A stretch of 64,000 nt of DNA from Turbatrix aceti (lineage: Eukaryota; Nematoda; Chromadorea; Rhabditida; Panagrolaimidae), in NCBI GenBank assembly GCA_963969345.1, contig OZ017767.1, positions 5,484,739-5,548,738 on the forward strand, read 5' to 3'. The notes beneath the pieces are model-generated. The model searched no databases. It was not told the origin of the DNA and saw only the letters and a list, made by a program, of their open reading frames with translations. A program made the position numbers and the translations under genes. Of the stretch, positions 23,151-33,003 are shown one piece after another (the stretch's first letter is position 1; every line of letters begins with the position of its first letter).

Positions 23151-23924
23151 TCAGTCGGCGTTGACATTTTCAGCCTGGGCCCCCGGCTGAAGGTTGTACT
23201 TGCGTTTCTGGTTGAAATTACGCGCCGCACCGAGCAGCACAGCCTTGCGTACGACGTGGAAGAACACCGTGACGTCCGGAGCCGTGAGATTGACCTTGGC
23301 TTCAGGGGCGGCTTCCTTGACGAGGTCGCAGACGATGTCGAAGGCCTGCTGCCGGTCGTAATCGTCGTTGTAGCGCTTCTTGAAATCCACAGCAAACGAT
23401 TCATTGGGCGGCGTGGCGAAGAAGCGCTGGATGATAGGCCGGAGACGAGGAATGACTTCATCCGAGGCGACCGGTGAGATGTTTTCGATTGGAAGTGCCC
23501 GGAGCAGGTAGCGGCTTTGCTGGTTGGCCTGGCAGTCCGAGACAAACTTCTCGACGAAATCCGGGACCTGTTCGCGGTCGAGTCTCGGGGTACGGAAGAA
23601 GAGGCAGTGCTTGATGCCGGTGGGCACTTGGTGGAAGGCACGGGCGTCCGCGGGTTTCGTCGCTTCCGCGCACGCAGCTTTCAACTGGTCAGCGATGTCC
23701 AACTCGCCACCCGCCTCGTCCGCATCACCACCCGCGGAGGCGGCCGGCTGTGTCTGATCCAGATGCTTGGATAGCAGGTTCTTGGCCTCGCGAACGGCAC
23801 TTGGCTCGAATTCGCACGTGAAAAAGATACCATAAATGTTGAAATCGAGCATCTTTGACTTCGGCGTACCCTGCCGGTACTGGCCGGTGTGTCGGTACGG
23901 TTGGTGACGTCGATCTTGGGCCAT
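23151..23924 (-). CDS. THUMPD1: THUMPD1/Tan1-like THUMP-domain tRNA acetylation adaptor
   Basis: A single-exon gene of 257 residues. The start ATG at 23924 is seven nucleotides after a TTTCAG acceptor (reverse strand, ending at 23932), the classic position of a trans-splice or 5' UTR acceptor in nematodes. The N-terminal strand NIYGIFFTCEFEPSAVREAK, the central KHCLFFRTPR and YLLRALPIENI, the THUMP core SFAVDFKKRYNDDYDR, VNLTAPDVTVFFHVVRKAVL and the terminal RKYNLQ match THUMPD1. The protein binds tRNA and helps NAT10 acetylate cytidine-12 in tRNA-Leu and tRNA-Ser. It lies head to head with TFIIA-L, 352 bp between ATGs. Confidence 0.92.
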   Translation of the reverse strand: MAQDRRHQPYRHTGQYRQGTPKSKMLDFNIYGIFFTCEFEPSAVREAKNLLSKHLDQTQPAASAGGDADEAGGELDIADQLKAACAEATKPADARAFHQVPTGIKHCLFFRTPRLDREQVPDFVEKFVSDCQANQQSRYLLRALPIENISPVASDEVIPRLRPIIQRFFATPPNESFAVDFKKRYNDDYDRQQAFDIVCDLVKEAAPEAKVNLTAPDVTVFFHVVRKAVLLGAARNFNQKRKYNLQPGAQAENVNAD

Positions 23925-24276
23925 GACTTGTCTGAAATCAAAGGAATTTAAAAAAATGAGAAGAAAATATAACGAAACGACGCACGACTTTTCTGGCAAC
24001 GGTCAAATAATAAAATTCTCTTCGAAACAAGATTTAGTTTAGCGCGCACGCAGCATAACTCTCGGAGCGAAAGTGACGAATGTTTTTGTTATTTTTGCAT
24101 CTGGCCGAAATCAAGTCGTTTCTCACTCACTTGTTTTTCTTTCGGTAAGAATTCTTGACTGTATCAAAGAGTAGTGTCCATTTGTGTGTATTGCTTGCTT
24201 TTCAACTCGCGCACGTGGGGCACCTGAATTCAATTTCATAGTCTGTGCTCCCAATCATCGATTGCTGACGTCGAAA
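23925..24276. promoter_or_regulatory. Putative shared promoter of THUMPD1 and TFIIA-L
   Basis: A 352 bp gap separates two diverging start codons. It contains the THUMPD1 5' acceptor (reverse TTTCAG at about 23932-23937) and no coding segment. A bidirectional promoter is inferred from spacing alone. Confidence 0.4.
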
Positions 24277-25545
24277 ATGTCTCACGTCCCTACCAATGGA
24301 ATTGTGAGTTTTGCCTGCGTTGTATTTTATTGTTGTAATGCTACATCTTTTTTTTCAGGACGAGTTGTACCGAAATGTGATCGAAGAGGTCATTACTCAA
24401 AGCCGCGAGGCGTTCCTCGACGAGAACATCGACGTCGAGATTCTTTTCCAGATTAAGGAAGCCTGGAAGCAAAAGATTAACGCCAGCGGTGCCGTTGATC
24501 TGAACCAGCGTGCTGTCTATACCGCTGCCATGCAGCCGCGTGTCTCGCAGGCCCAACGGGTCCCCGTTCAGCAGCAACAGGTACAGCAGGCGCAGTCATA
24601 TCAAGTTCAGCCCCAACAACTTCAGCAACAGCAGATTCAGCCCGGGCAGATGATCCAGCCTGGCGTGTCTCAATTCTTGCAGCAACAGGTCCAGACTTCT
24701 TCGTATCAAGTTCAGCCTCAGCAAATTGCTCAACAGCAAATTCAGCCCCAGCAACTCATTCAACAGCAATTTCTTCAACAACAGGTCTGTTTTTTTATTT
24801 TTGATGATTTTGACTGTTTTTTTGGCTTTTTTAGGCTTATCTCCCTTCTGGCTTGGTAGATCTCGTCAGAAACGTCCCCTACCAGGCCCACGGAACTTCT
24901 GACGCTCCCTACCAAGTGGACGGCGAGGCACCCCAGCTCGAGGAGACTTTTGAAGACGCCGCTGTGGAATTTGATCCCGCTTCCGGCACTCTTACGATCG
25001 ACGCTACGAAAGTCGTCCCGGACAAGGACCAAGACCGCAAGGAGACGAAAAAGAGCCGGAACCGACGGCAGCCCAGAATTTTGGCCAAATCGAGTGCCAA
25101 AGCCAAGCCATCTTTGCCCGAGAAAGAACGTCGACGCTTGGCCCGTAAAATCCCACAAGTCGACGGAAACCCCAACATTTCCGAATCCTCGTCGGATGAA
25201 GATGAAGAGGACCAACTCTCGCACATGGCAGCCGCGACCATCGATCAGGCGGATGACACGATCGAGGGCGATGATCTCGCTGACGAAGAACCCCTGAACT
25301 CGGCCGATGACCAGAGTGATGACGAGGATCTCGACACGCTTTTTGAGTCGCCGAATGTCATTGTTTGCCAGTTTGAGAAGGTTTGTTGGCTTTTTTTGGT
25401 GATTGATTTGGATTTTACCTGGTTTTTTTGCTTTCAGGTGAATCGCACTCGCTCCAAGTGGAAGTTCACGCTGAAGGACGGCATCATGCACCTCGATGGA
25501 AAGGATTACTGCTTCCAGAAGTGCACCGGGGAAGCCGAGTGGTAG
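24277..25545 (+). CDS. TFIIA large subunit (alpha/beta precursor)
   Basis: Exons 24277-24303, 24359-24784, 24835-25380 and 25438-25545 give 368 residues. The conserved N-terminal four-helix-bundle region is present (DELYRNVIEEVITQSREAFL; VEILFQIKEAWKQKI), then a long Gln-rich linker with two copies of a SYQVQPQQ-type block. An acidic stretch (SESSSDEDEED; DDQSDDEDLDTLF) precedes the C-terminal beta-barrel: NVIVCQFEKVNRTRSKWKF, LKDGIMHLDGKDYCFQK and the terminal GEAEW. TFIIA-L stabilises TBP on the TATA box. In animals the precursor is cleaved by Taspase-1 at a Q-V-D-G site; here QVDGEAP (near 24920) and QVDGNPN (near 25160) are both candidates. Confidence 0.95.
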
Positions 25546-26611
25546 ACCTGGCGCCGAAATGGATTCTTTGTCTGTCAGTTGGATTGCAGCCAAAATCAAA
25601 TTTGGTTGTCGTATCGAGTTTTGTCTGTCTGGTAGGGTTCGTTGCTCTCTTTGCATGCTTGTTTCTTCCTCCTTCTGTTCGCTTGTTTCTTCTGGTGTTT
25701 TTCGCTTTCTTTCATGATTACGATTCTTTGTTTGTGCTTGAGTTACATTTACCGTCGATAAATATGTATCTGAGTAATTTGTCGTCAACTGACCCAAAGT
25801 TGCGAAAGCCTTTTTAGTACCTGTCGAAAATGGATGCATCATTGTGATTTTACGAGCGCGCGGACGTTTTTGAGTTAAATCAACTCAACTGGACGGGTTC
25901 CTTTTTCTTGGATGGAAATGAAACGTGTACTCATTTAATTTCGAAACGAAACGGGTATGGCGTGGGTCCACGTCTCACGGAAAATTGAAAACTGCACGAG
26001 AGAAGGAGGAACGGAACGGAACGTTTGTGACCGACCAGATTGCGATTTTTGCACATGATATAAGAGAGGGATAGCGATGAGGGTCGGTCGCCTGCCTGTC
26101 GTCTTCTTTCTTCCAAGTCAAAGACGACACGCCGCATTTTTTTTTCATTTTTTAAGCCCGGAGAGCGAGTTTTGTTCCTAGCGAGATGTTTTGTGACGTG
26201 CTTGCACGCCGTTTGTTGCGTTTTTTAACGACCGTTGTCGTCTTCTCTTCCCGAGAGGAGGGAGTCTTGTCGACATGACACGCGTGTGACACGAGTGCGC
26301 GAACCAAACTGAACTGAACTGCACGCTGCAGGCACAGGAAATGTCCTGGTGAGTTCGTTTGTGGATCACATGTCTTTCGCGCGAGCGAGGTGGTGGGACC
26401 ACTCGGCTGACTACAAATCGGGCGAGGAGGAGCGCATGCATGCACCTGGCTGGGCTGCCCACTCACGAACATAGCAGAGCAACAGTTGGTTGCGTGGCGT
26501 GTTTTTTTTTTGTGCTATCTTCGCGGATGTTGCATCCTGCACTGACATCGGTGCCTCTTTCTTTCAGTGTTCCTCCCCAGTGATTTCTCTCCCCTGCAGC
26601 AGCTGCAATCG
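25546..26611. other. TFIIA-L 3' UTR and upstream region of LPGAT1-like gene
   Basis: No supported coding segment. The first 250 bp are T-rich 3' UTR. Further on, the sequence becomes mixed, with an acceptor TCTTTCTTTCAG at 26567 followed by a second possible acceptor CCCCTGCAG at 26599 just before the LPGAT1-like ATG at 26612. Open frames here are short and overlap on both strands. Confidence 0.5.
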
Positions 26612-28758
26612 ATGGCAAGCAGCAGCGAAAACCTCCTGCGACCGCCGTCGGGACTCGCGGAGGGCAGCGGCAGCGATGACGGCGTGTCACTCTCTTCTGT
26701 GCCATCGTCGCCCCGTGTCTCCAAAAACCCGAATCCCCTGCGGTCAGCCGAGTCACGCAAACTCCCCGGCTCGAGGTCAAAGTGGTCGACGTGCACCTGG
26801 GGCGAGCGGATCAAATGGCTCCTCCTGACGCCCATCAGAACTATCATCTGCATCAGCAATGTGACGATTTTTCTGTTTACCTACTTCGGCTTCATGTTCC
26901 CGATTCTTCCGACCAAAACGCTCTGGCCTAGGCTCTACTGGGGCTACGAAGGAAAGCTCTACCGCTGGCTACAGGCTTTTATCGGCTACTGGGGATACAC
27001 TGCTGGCTACGATGGTGAGTTGAGGGGATTTGGGGTCTGATGAATTGGATTTGAACGGATTTGATTGTTTTTTTTGCAGTGTACGAATTCGGCGATGACA
27101 TCACGCAGTACTGCAACTCGGACCGGGTGCTTGTCATGTGCAACCATCAGTCGACCGCGGACGTGCCTACGCTCTTTGCGGTGCTCCAGAACAAGGGAGT
27201 AGCAACCAGGAAGGTGAGTTACCACCAGGGGGGCGAACGTTCGTGTTCGTGAGCGAACGCAAACAATTTTAAATTTTTGCGTTCGCGTTTGTTCACGAAC
27301 AAAGATAAATTTTTCGAACAGACAAATCGAACAAAAAATCTGGTAAAATTTGCCTGGGACAAAATTTTGTAAAAATAATTTAAAATTGTTCGTTTTCATC
27401 CCGAACACGTTCAAAAATTTTTACTTTTGTTAGATTTTTCGAAAAAAATAATCAAAATGTTTGTGCTTGTTCTGAACAACCCCCAAATTCCAGACAGTAT
27501 GGCTCATGGACATCATGTTCCGATGGACGCCTTTCGGGCTCATTGGCCAGACCCACGGCGACTACTTCATCCAGCAGGGCAAGGCCACACGTGACAAGGA
27601 ACTCATCCGTCTCAAGGAGCACCTGAAAGACGTATTCTGGGAGCGAGACCGTCGCTGGGTGATTCTCTTCCCCGAAGGCGGCTTCTACTACAAGCGAATC
27701 GAGCTGAGCCAGCAGTACGGCGAGCGCAATGGATTTCCCTTCCTCGAACACGTCACGCTGCCTCGCTTCGGCGCAGTCAAGGCTATCCTCGAGGAAGTCG
27801 GGCCCCGGGGTGATACGGAAGGCGAGCTCGTCAAGACGAAGAGCGGCAGTCGAATCCAGCTTATCAGAGACAAGGTCGGTGATATCCGCGAGAAAAAGTA
27901 CGTCAAGGACACCCGGCCGCCTATCAAGTACGTCATCGACGTCACGATCGCCTACCCCAATGGTCGCCCCCTCAGCCTGGCTACGCTCGGCTTTGGGACA
28001 CGTGAAAAATGCGATATCGCTGTGCACTACAAAGTCTACAAAGCGGATGAGGTGGGTTATTGGAGTTGTTGGATGCGCTACGGAATTTGTGGGGTGCGCA
28101 GACATGTAGACATGCATTTTGAGCCTAAAACGGGGTTTGTGTTTGATGACTTGATTGCAACAAAATTTTTCTTTTCTCATCTTTGAGATCTGTTCAGCAC
28201 GCGATATTTTTTGTTTACCGCTGAAAAAAGACGGGCAGCGTGATAATTTGAAGGTTGTTAGGTTTCGAAAACGAAAACAGCAGGGGACTGGACTTTATGG
28301 CTTTGTTTTGGGGGCTCCAATCAGTCCATAAAATGTTTCCCCGCGCTATCACCTGAAAGTAGGATGTTTAGTGCTTCTTGCATTGATGACGATGTATTGC
28401 TACGCAGGAATGACACGCCGCATAGAAGAAAAAAAAACTATTAAAAAAGAAATAAAAAATGATAACAAACCAATTTTTTTTACAAATCACGCTTATCTTT
28501 TTGCAGGTGCCTTTCCACGACGACACAAAACTCAGAGACTGGATGTACGATGTCTACCTCGAGAAGGACCGCATCCTCGATAACTTCTACGAAAAAGGCG
28601 CCTTCTACGATGGAGAAGACGGAAAGCGGGTCGTCTTTCCGTGGTCCAAGATCATCGGGCAGTACATCTTCTGGCTGACGAGCTTCTTCATCCAGCTCAA
28701 GGTCTACCACTACATCATCACCGGCTTCTACAACTTTATCTTCCCCGCCTACAAGTGA
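26612..28758 (+). CDS. LPGAT1: LPGAT1-type lysophospholipid acyltransferase
   Basis: Exons 26612-27014, 27080-27213, 27494-28051 and 28507-28758 give 448 residues; human LPGAT1 is about 370, so this one carries an extra Ser-rich N-terminal extension of about 60 residues. A hydrophobic segment (IICISNVTIFLFTYFGFM) follows. The acyltransferase block I is NHQSTAD (about residue 156), with WLMDIMFRWTPFGLI and HGDYFIQQG (block II) and block III LFPEGGF (about 238). The DVTIAYPN segment and the C-terminal FYEKGAF with hydrophobic end (YHYIITGFYNFIFPAY) also match. LPGAT1 sits in the ER and acylates lysophosphatidylglycerol or lysophosphatidylethanolamine. Intron 2 holds a GTTCG palindromic repeat and intron 3 is 455 bp and AT-rich. 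Confidence 0.9.
27229..27479. repeat. GTTCG-rich palindromic repeat, copy in LPGAT1 intron 2
   Basis: An imperfect inverted repeat: GTTCGTGAGCGAACGCAAA, an AATTTTAAATT centre, then TTTGCGTTCG and GTTTGTTCACGAAC. Downstream there are further GTTCG/CGAAC words (GAACAGACAAATCGAAC; CCCGAACACGTTC; CTTGTTCTGAAC). It shares core words with the copy in the ADCK1 intron and fills nearly the whole 280 bp intron. Confidence 0.6.
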
Positions 28759-29146
28759 TCCCGGTTTTCTGCCATCCTCCTCCACAGATTCAAGGCTGCT
28801 GTCTTGTTCAGCGCGATTTTGGACTTTTCTGGCTGCAGGCCTTTTATTCTGCGGATTTTGTTCTTTCACGAGTACAAACGCCAGTCTTCCCACAGCTGTT
28901 TAATCAAGTGAGTTAATTTATTTGGAAGTCGAACAAGGAGTTTGTTTTTCAGATGTTTCGAATGCCCCTGCTATGAATGATTGACCACTTCGGTTTTTCT
29001 AGGCCCAGTACTGTAATCACTTTAACGCCACAAGTCTCCCGTTGCGATCGCTTTAATCTCACAACTTCTTCCCTTCATGTTGTTTTGTCTGTTTCAGTAG
29101 ATTATCTGTTTGTTTTACGGCTTTCATAAACCTGGCAATGAGAGAC
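28759..29146. other. LPGAT1 3' UTR and flank of inverted repeat
   Basis: A plain non-coding stretch between the LPGAT1 stop and the left arm of the long inverted repeat. Just outside the left arm, CTTTCAT at 29121-29127 is also found next to the right arm (reverse complement near 31357-31363), so the original repeat edge may have lain there. Confidence 0.4.
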
Positions 29147-29836
29147 GGATACGCCGCTGCCGTTGGCACAAGTCTGACGGAAAAGTCAATCGGGAACAAA
29201 ATTGACAATCTGGCGTCAAAGTTGTGAATCCGGGATCCTAAAAGGGAAATCCACCAAGGCTGGCTGTGGCACGCGGAACAGCCAGCCGTAACGGCGCGAC
29301 GCGTAATCGACCTCCTGGATAATTTCTGGAAAAAACAGGGATGTGCGTCAAATGTGTGGCAATTCCAGGATGATGACGACTTCGGGGAATTGATCTGTTT
29401 ACCCGTCGTCCTGCCAAATGCCAGGACTTCATTTACATTGCACTTGCTTCTAAAAATGGCGTATGTATTTTGGAAAGAGTTCGTCCACTCAAAATACGCA
29501 TAATAGGCTGCAAAAGAGGCTCCCGCATGTCTGACTAGATTCTCACGGAGCAGGTGACAGGCCATTGATTACGGCCGCGTACGTCGACTCCCCCATCGAC
29601 CTCTGGAGTAGGTTTGGGTGAGAAATGTCCGACGCAAGGACACTCAACAGATTGTATTTATAACAGAGTTCACGCTTGCAAAAGGGGTGCCGAGAATGGG
29701 TGCAGAATGGGTGGGTGGCGTCATGAACGGCCAAAATAAGAAACTGCGCCGCGCGCGGGCATCTTGAGAGCCACTCCACTGCCTCCGCCCCTTCAAAGTG
29801 CAGCAGGTTGTGAATCTGAGGGGGTTCGAAGTTTAA
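29147..29836 (+). repeat. Left arm of the long inverted repeat
   Basis: About 690 bp. Differences from the right arm seen by eye include a few single-base changes (for example CACAAGTCT versus CATAAGTCC and CGTCGTCCTG versus CGTCGCCCTG) and small changes near 29660-29700. The minus-strand reading frame of about 130 codons is open, as in the other arm. Confidence 0.85.
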
Positions 29837-30660
29837 AATTACAGCATCTGAGCTCCAAGTTGAGTTATGAAGCTTTATGCTGCCTGCAGTGTTCAACTGC
29901 CATTCTGGAATATCTGAAATGACGCGACGATCTCAAAAAGCTCGGTCATGCGTGAGACGATCCACCGATGCTTGGACTTTGTGTGACGTGCCCCATCCCA
30001 TTTCTTTGTCCGACGTCGAATGAAGGTCGCCGCTTCGGCAGGCATGCCATTGGCACTTGTTGGCTGGCACGTTTATTATGCCGAAATGAGCAGCACAATG
30101 TTTTGACGTGTTGCGCGAGGAGAAGCTATGGTAACGAATCCGATGCCGCTGCCGCTGCAAGAAATGTCAAAAATAGCACTTCCTGGTTTTGACTGGTCTG
30201 ACTTTGCGCTGACGTGAGCCGCTCCCGCATCGCGGCCGGGAGCAGCCCACTCCAGCTGATTGAACAAAGACAAAGACTCCGGGCTCCGTTGTCTCTCCGG
30301 CGCCGAACAAAGAGGAGGAAACGGCGCGGAGCAGTCTCCCGGCCGCTGCCCGCAATTTGGAGTCATTCTCCTCCTGAACGAAAAACTCGTCCGAAGCCGG
30401 CTCCGCTGCTGTCACGTGGAAACATCTCTCGAGTGAGTGACCCTGACTTTACGACGTGCTTTCTGGTGCCGACAAAGACCTTGGTTTACTGTGCCCATGC
30501 GTGGCATTTGATTGGGAGGCGTGTGTGTAATTGGTGTTTTCGAAGGCATTCTGCAATGCATTTTGGATGAGGTGCTGCAAGTACTACTATGTCTGTCCTT
30601 AGGCCCGACTTGTTTTTTGTTTTTTTCTGCGGGCCGTCTGAAGTTGTGAATTTGTAGTCC

Positions 30661-31350
30661 AACTTTAAGTTCGAACCCCCTCAGATTCACCTGCTGCACT
30701 TTAAAGGGGCGGAGGCAGTGGAGTGGCTCTCAAGATGCCCGCGCGCGGCGCAGTTTCTTATTTTGGCTGTTCATGACGCCACCCACCCATTCTGCACTTC
30801 TTTCGGCACCCCTTTTGCAAGCGTGAACTCTGTGTTAAATATAATCTGTTGAGTGTCCTTGCGTCGGACATTTCTCACCCAAACCTACTCCAGAGGTCGA
30901 TGGGGGAGTCGACGTACGCGGCCGTAATCAATGGTCTGTCACCTGCTCCGTGAGAATCTAGTCAGACATGCGGGGGCCTCTTTTGCAGCCTATTATGCGT
31001 ATTTTGAGTGGACGAACTCTTTCCAAAATACATACGCCATTTTTAGAAGCAAGTGCAATGTAAATGAAGTCCTGGCATTTGGCAGGGCGACGGGTAAACA
31101 GATCAATTCCCCGAAGTCGTCATCATCCTGGAATTGCCACACATTTGACGCACATCCCTGTTTTTTCCAGAAATTATCCAGGAGGTCGATTACGCGTCGC
31201 GCCGTTACGGCTGGCTGTTCCGCGTGCCACAGCCAGCCTTGGTGGATTTCCCTTTTAGGATCCCGGATTCACAACTTTGACGCCAGATTGTCAATTTTGT
31301 TCCCCGATTGACTTTTCCGTCGGACTTATGCCAACGGCAGCGGCGTATCC
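30661..31350 (-). repeat. Right arm of the long inverted repeat
   Basis: The reverse complement of 29147-29836, with few substitutions and one or two small indels (for example GGTTGTGAATC versus GGTGAATC at the inner end). The plus-strand frame from 30931 matches the minus-strand frame of the left arm nearly residue for residue until the outer edge. Confidence 0.85.
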
Positions 31351-33003
31351 AACCTCATGAAAGATGCATGATGTCCTCGTTCTTGGGCGTTATTATTCTT
31401 CGTTCTAGCTATTTAATTTTATGCACCTCCGAAGGGGCACGCGTGGCAGGCGGCTCAAATCATGCGAGTTGTTGTTGTGCCGCCTCCGTCCGTGTGTGTG
31501 TGCCACTTTTAGTTAGCTCCCCTTTTGGCGAGGCGCATCCATCGCACTGGCATCCATCCTGGAGATCAACCGTGAGACGAGAAACACGCCACCACGGTCC
31601 CGGCCACGGCCACGGACAACAATAGCGTGTTTATTTCAAAATTAAATAGCTGGCAAGTGCCGGAAAGTGCTTTCCGGTCTCCATTTGACTTTGGCATCCA
31701 TTGTTTATCGCGTTTATGGCCCAGTTTACACGGCTTTGACCGGCTTTATGACACCTTCTCTTCCGCGCTTCGTGTCTCTCCTGCAGATGACGTGTGGCTC
31801 CAATTAGCCGGACCAGGCGTCAGAAGCCAAAGTTTGGGGGGCCTGTTGTTTGATGCCTTTTTCAAAAGTGGCTCAACGAGGAACCAGGATGGCACTGTTG
31901 AGCTGTTAATGGCGATGATGGCCCGCGATGATGAGAGGGATCGGGTTTCCCGGCAGGCTGAAGGCACGCGCCTACGCCGCCGTGTTTGTTTTTTTTTTCG
32001 GCGTGGCTAACTATTTCTATTCACACTTTGACACTTTTCGCTCGCTCTTCGGTGGGTGCTGTCAGGGAGTCAAGAGGGCCTCGGCCTCGTCCACGTCGGC
32101 ACCCATACTCATCAATGTCCTGTCCTATCCTGTCCTGTCCTGTCCTTCGTGCTCGAAGTTCGTTCTGTCGCAGTCACAGCTTTCGACAGAAGCCTGAGGG
32201 CGTCGGCGTCCTTCGATGCCTCTTTTTTTTGACATGTGCTCCGTTCTGATTGGTTTGTGCGTTTCAAAATCCAACCGCGCCCGTTGGCGTTTCCCCATAA
32301 AAAATAACTGCTATGCTGTTGCTGTTTACGTTCTCTCTCCTCCCACCTTCGTCTACTACGTAGGCCGCGTAGGGTGGTTATTCGGGTTAAAAGCGCCGCT
32401 GCCAAGAAGTAATCAGGTTTTTTTTGGTTCTGACAACAATCGGGTTCACGCTCTGCTCTTCGCCGCTAATTTTTCCGTGTAAACGCGTTTTCATAAATTC
32501 TAAAAATTCACAGGTGAATTTCTTGCGTTTGTTTTAATCAAAAATTTATGAACACACTCGAAATGTTAATTAAACGTCAGCTTCGGTTCTGGTGCAAAAG
32601 GACTGTTTTTTTCTGTTTAAAAATGTAAAGAACTCGCGTTAATCGCGGGCGTTTTGGGCAAGTTTTCCCCGTTCGAGGTGCGTTGTGCCGAGGAGCATCG
32701 CCATCAATTACGCCCCGCGCTCACGAAGGAACGTGTCAGGCGACGTCACCGCTTCCCGCCCTCTCTTGCCGCCCGTGGTGCCGTGCGTGTCGCAGAGGGG
32801 TCTTCCCTTGCTCGGGTGGTGGCGCCGCGCGCTGCCATCCGGTAACGTAACCGCGCCCCGTGTGGTGTTGTCGTCGACGTCGACATAGTAGTCAACTTCT
32901 CATCGGTCAGTGCTGTTTCAGGTACTCCGCGCTGCTGTTGCTAATCAGCCGCAACCCGCACACGCACACGACAGGTCACATTTCTATATTTTTCTTTTTC
33001 ACA
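31351..33003. other. Spacer between inverted repeat and prohormone gene
   Basis: No gene is supported. The longest open frame (31627-32010) has no recognisable domain and overlaps poly-T runs. A TGTCC microsatellite lies at 32116-32145. CA/CG-rich sequence directly upstream of the prohormone ATG (32940-33000) ends in a TTTTTCTTTTTCACA pyrimidine tract. Confidence 0.5.
32116..32145. repeat. TGTCC microsatellite
   Basis: About six imperfect copies of TGTCC (one unit is TATCC). The complementary pentamer GGACA forms a shorter array at 35843-35864. Confidence 0.85.

Larger units (their letters stand above)
29147..31350. mobile_element. 2.2 kb inverted repeat (foldback-like element)
   Basis: The left arm 29147-29836 and right arm 30661-31350 are reverse complements at an estimated 95-98 percent by eye; the outer ends read GGATACGCCGCTGCCGTTGG and its complement. 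The spacer of about 820 bp (29837-30660) is not repeated. Both arms carry the same outward-facing open frames, beginning CHLLRENLVRHAGASF and continuing to WWISLLGSRIHNFDARL; an adjoining upstream frame contains GAEAVEWLSRCPRAAQF and MGESTYAAVINGL. I do not recognise these as transposase, reverse transcriptase or a host gene. No target-site duplication is obvious. It could be a foldback transposon or an inverted duplication of a gene fragment. Transcription through it would give a long double-stranded RNA hairpin. Confidence 0.8.

Noticed and set aside
29147..31350. Possible Helitron, LTR or viral element
   Set aside because: No direct long repeats, no polymerase, integrase or helicase motifs and no capsid-like frame were seen; only the inverted symmetry is supported.
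31627..32010. Open frame of 127 codons after the inverted repeat
   Set aside because: No domain, the end is read from poly-T, and there is no splice context.
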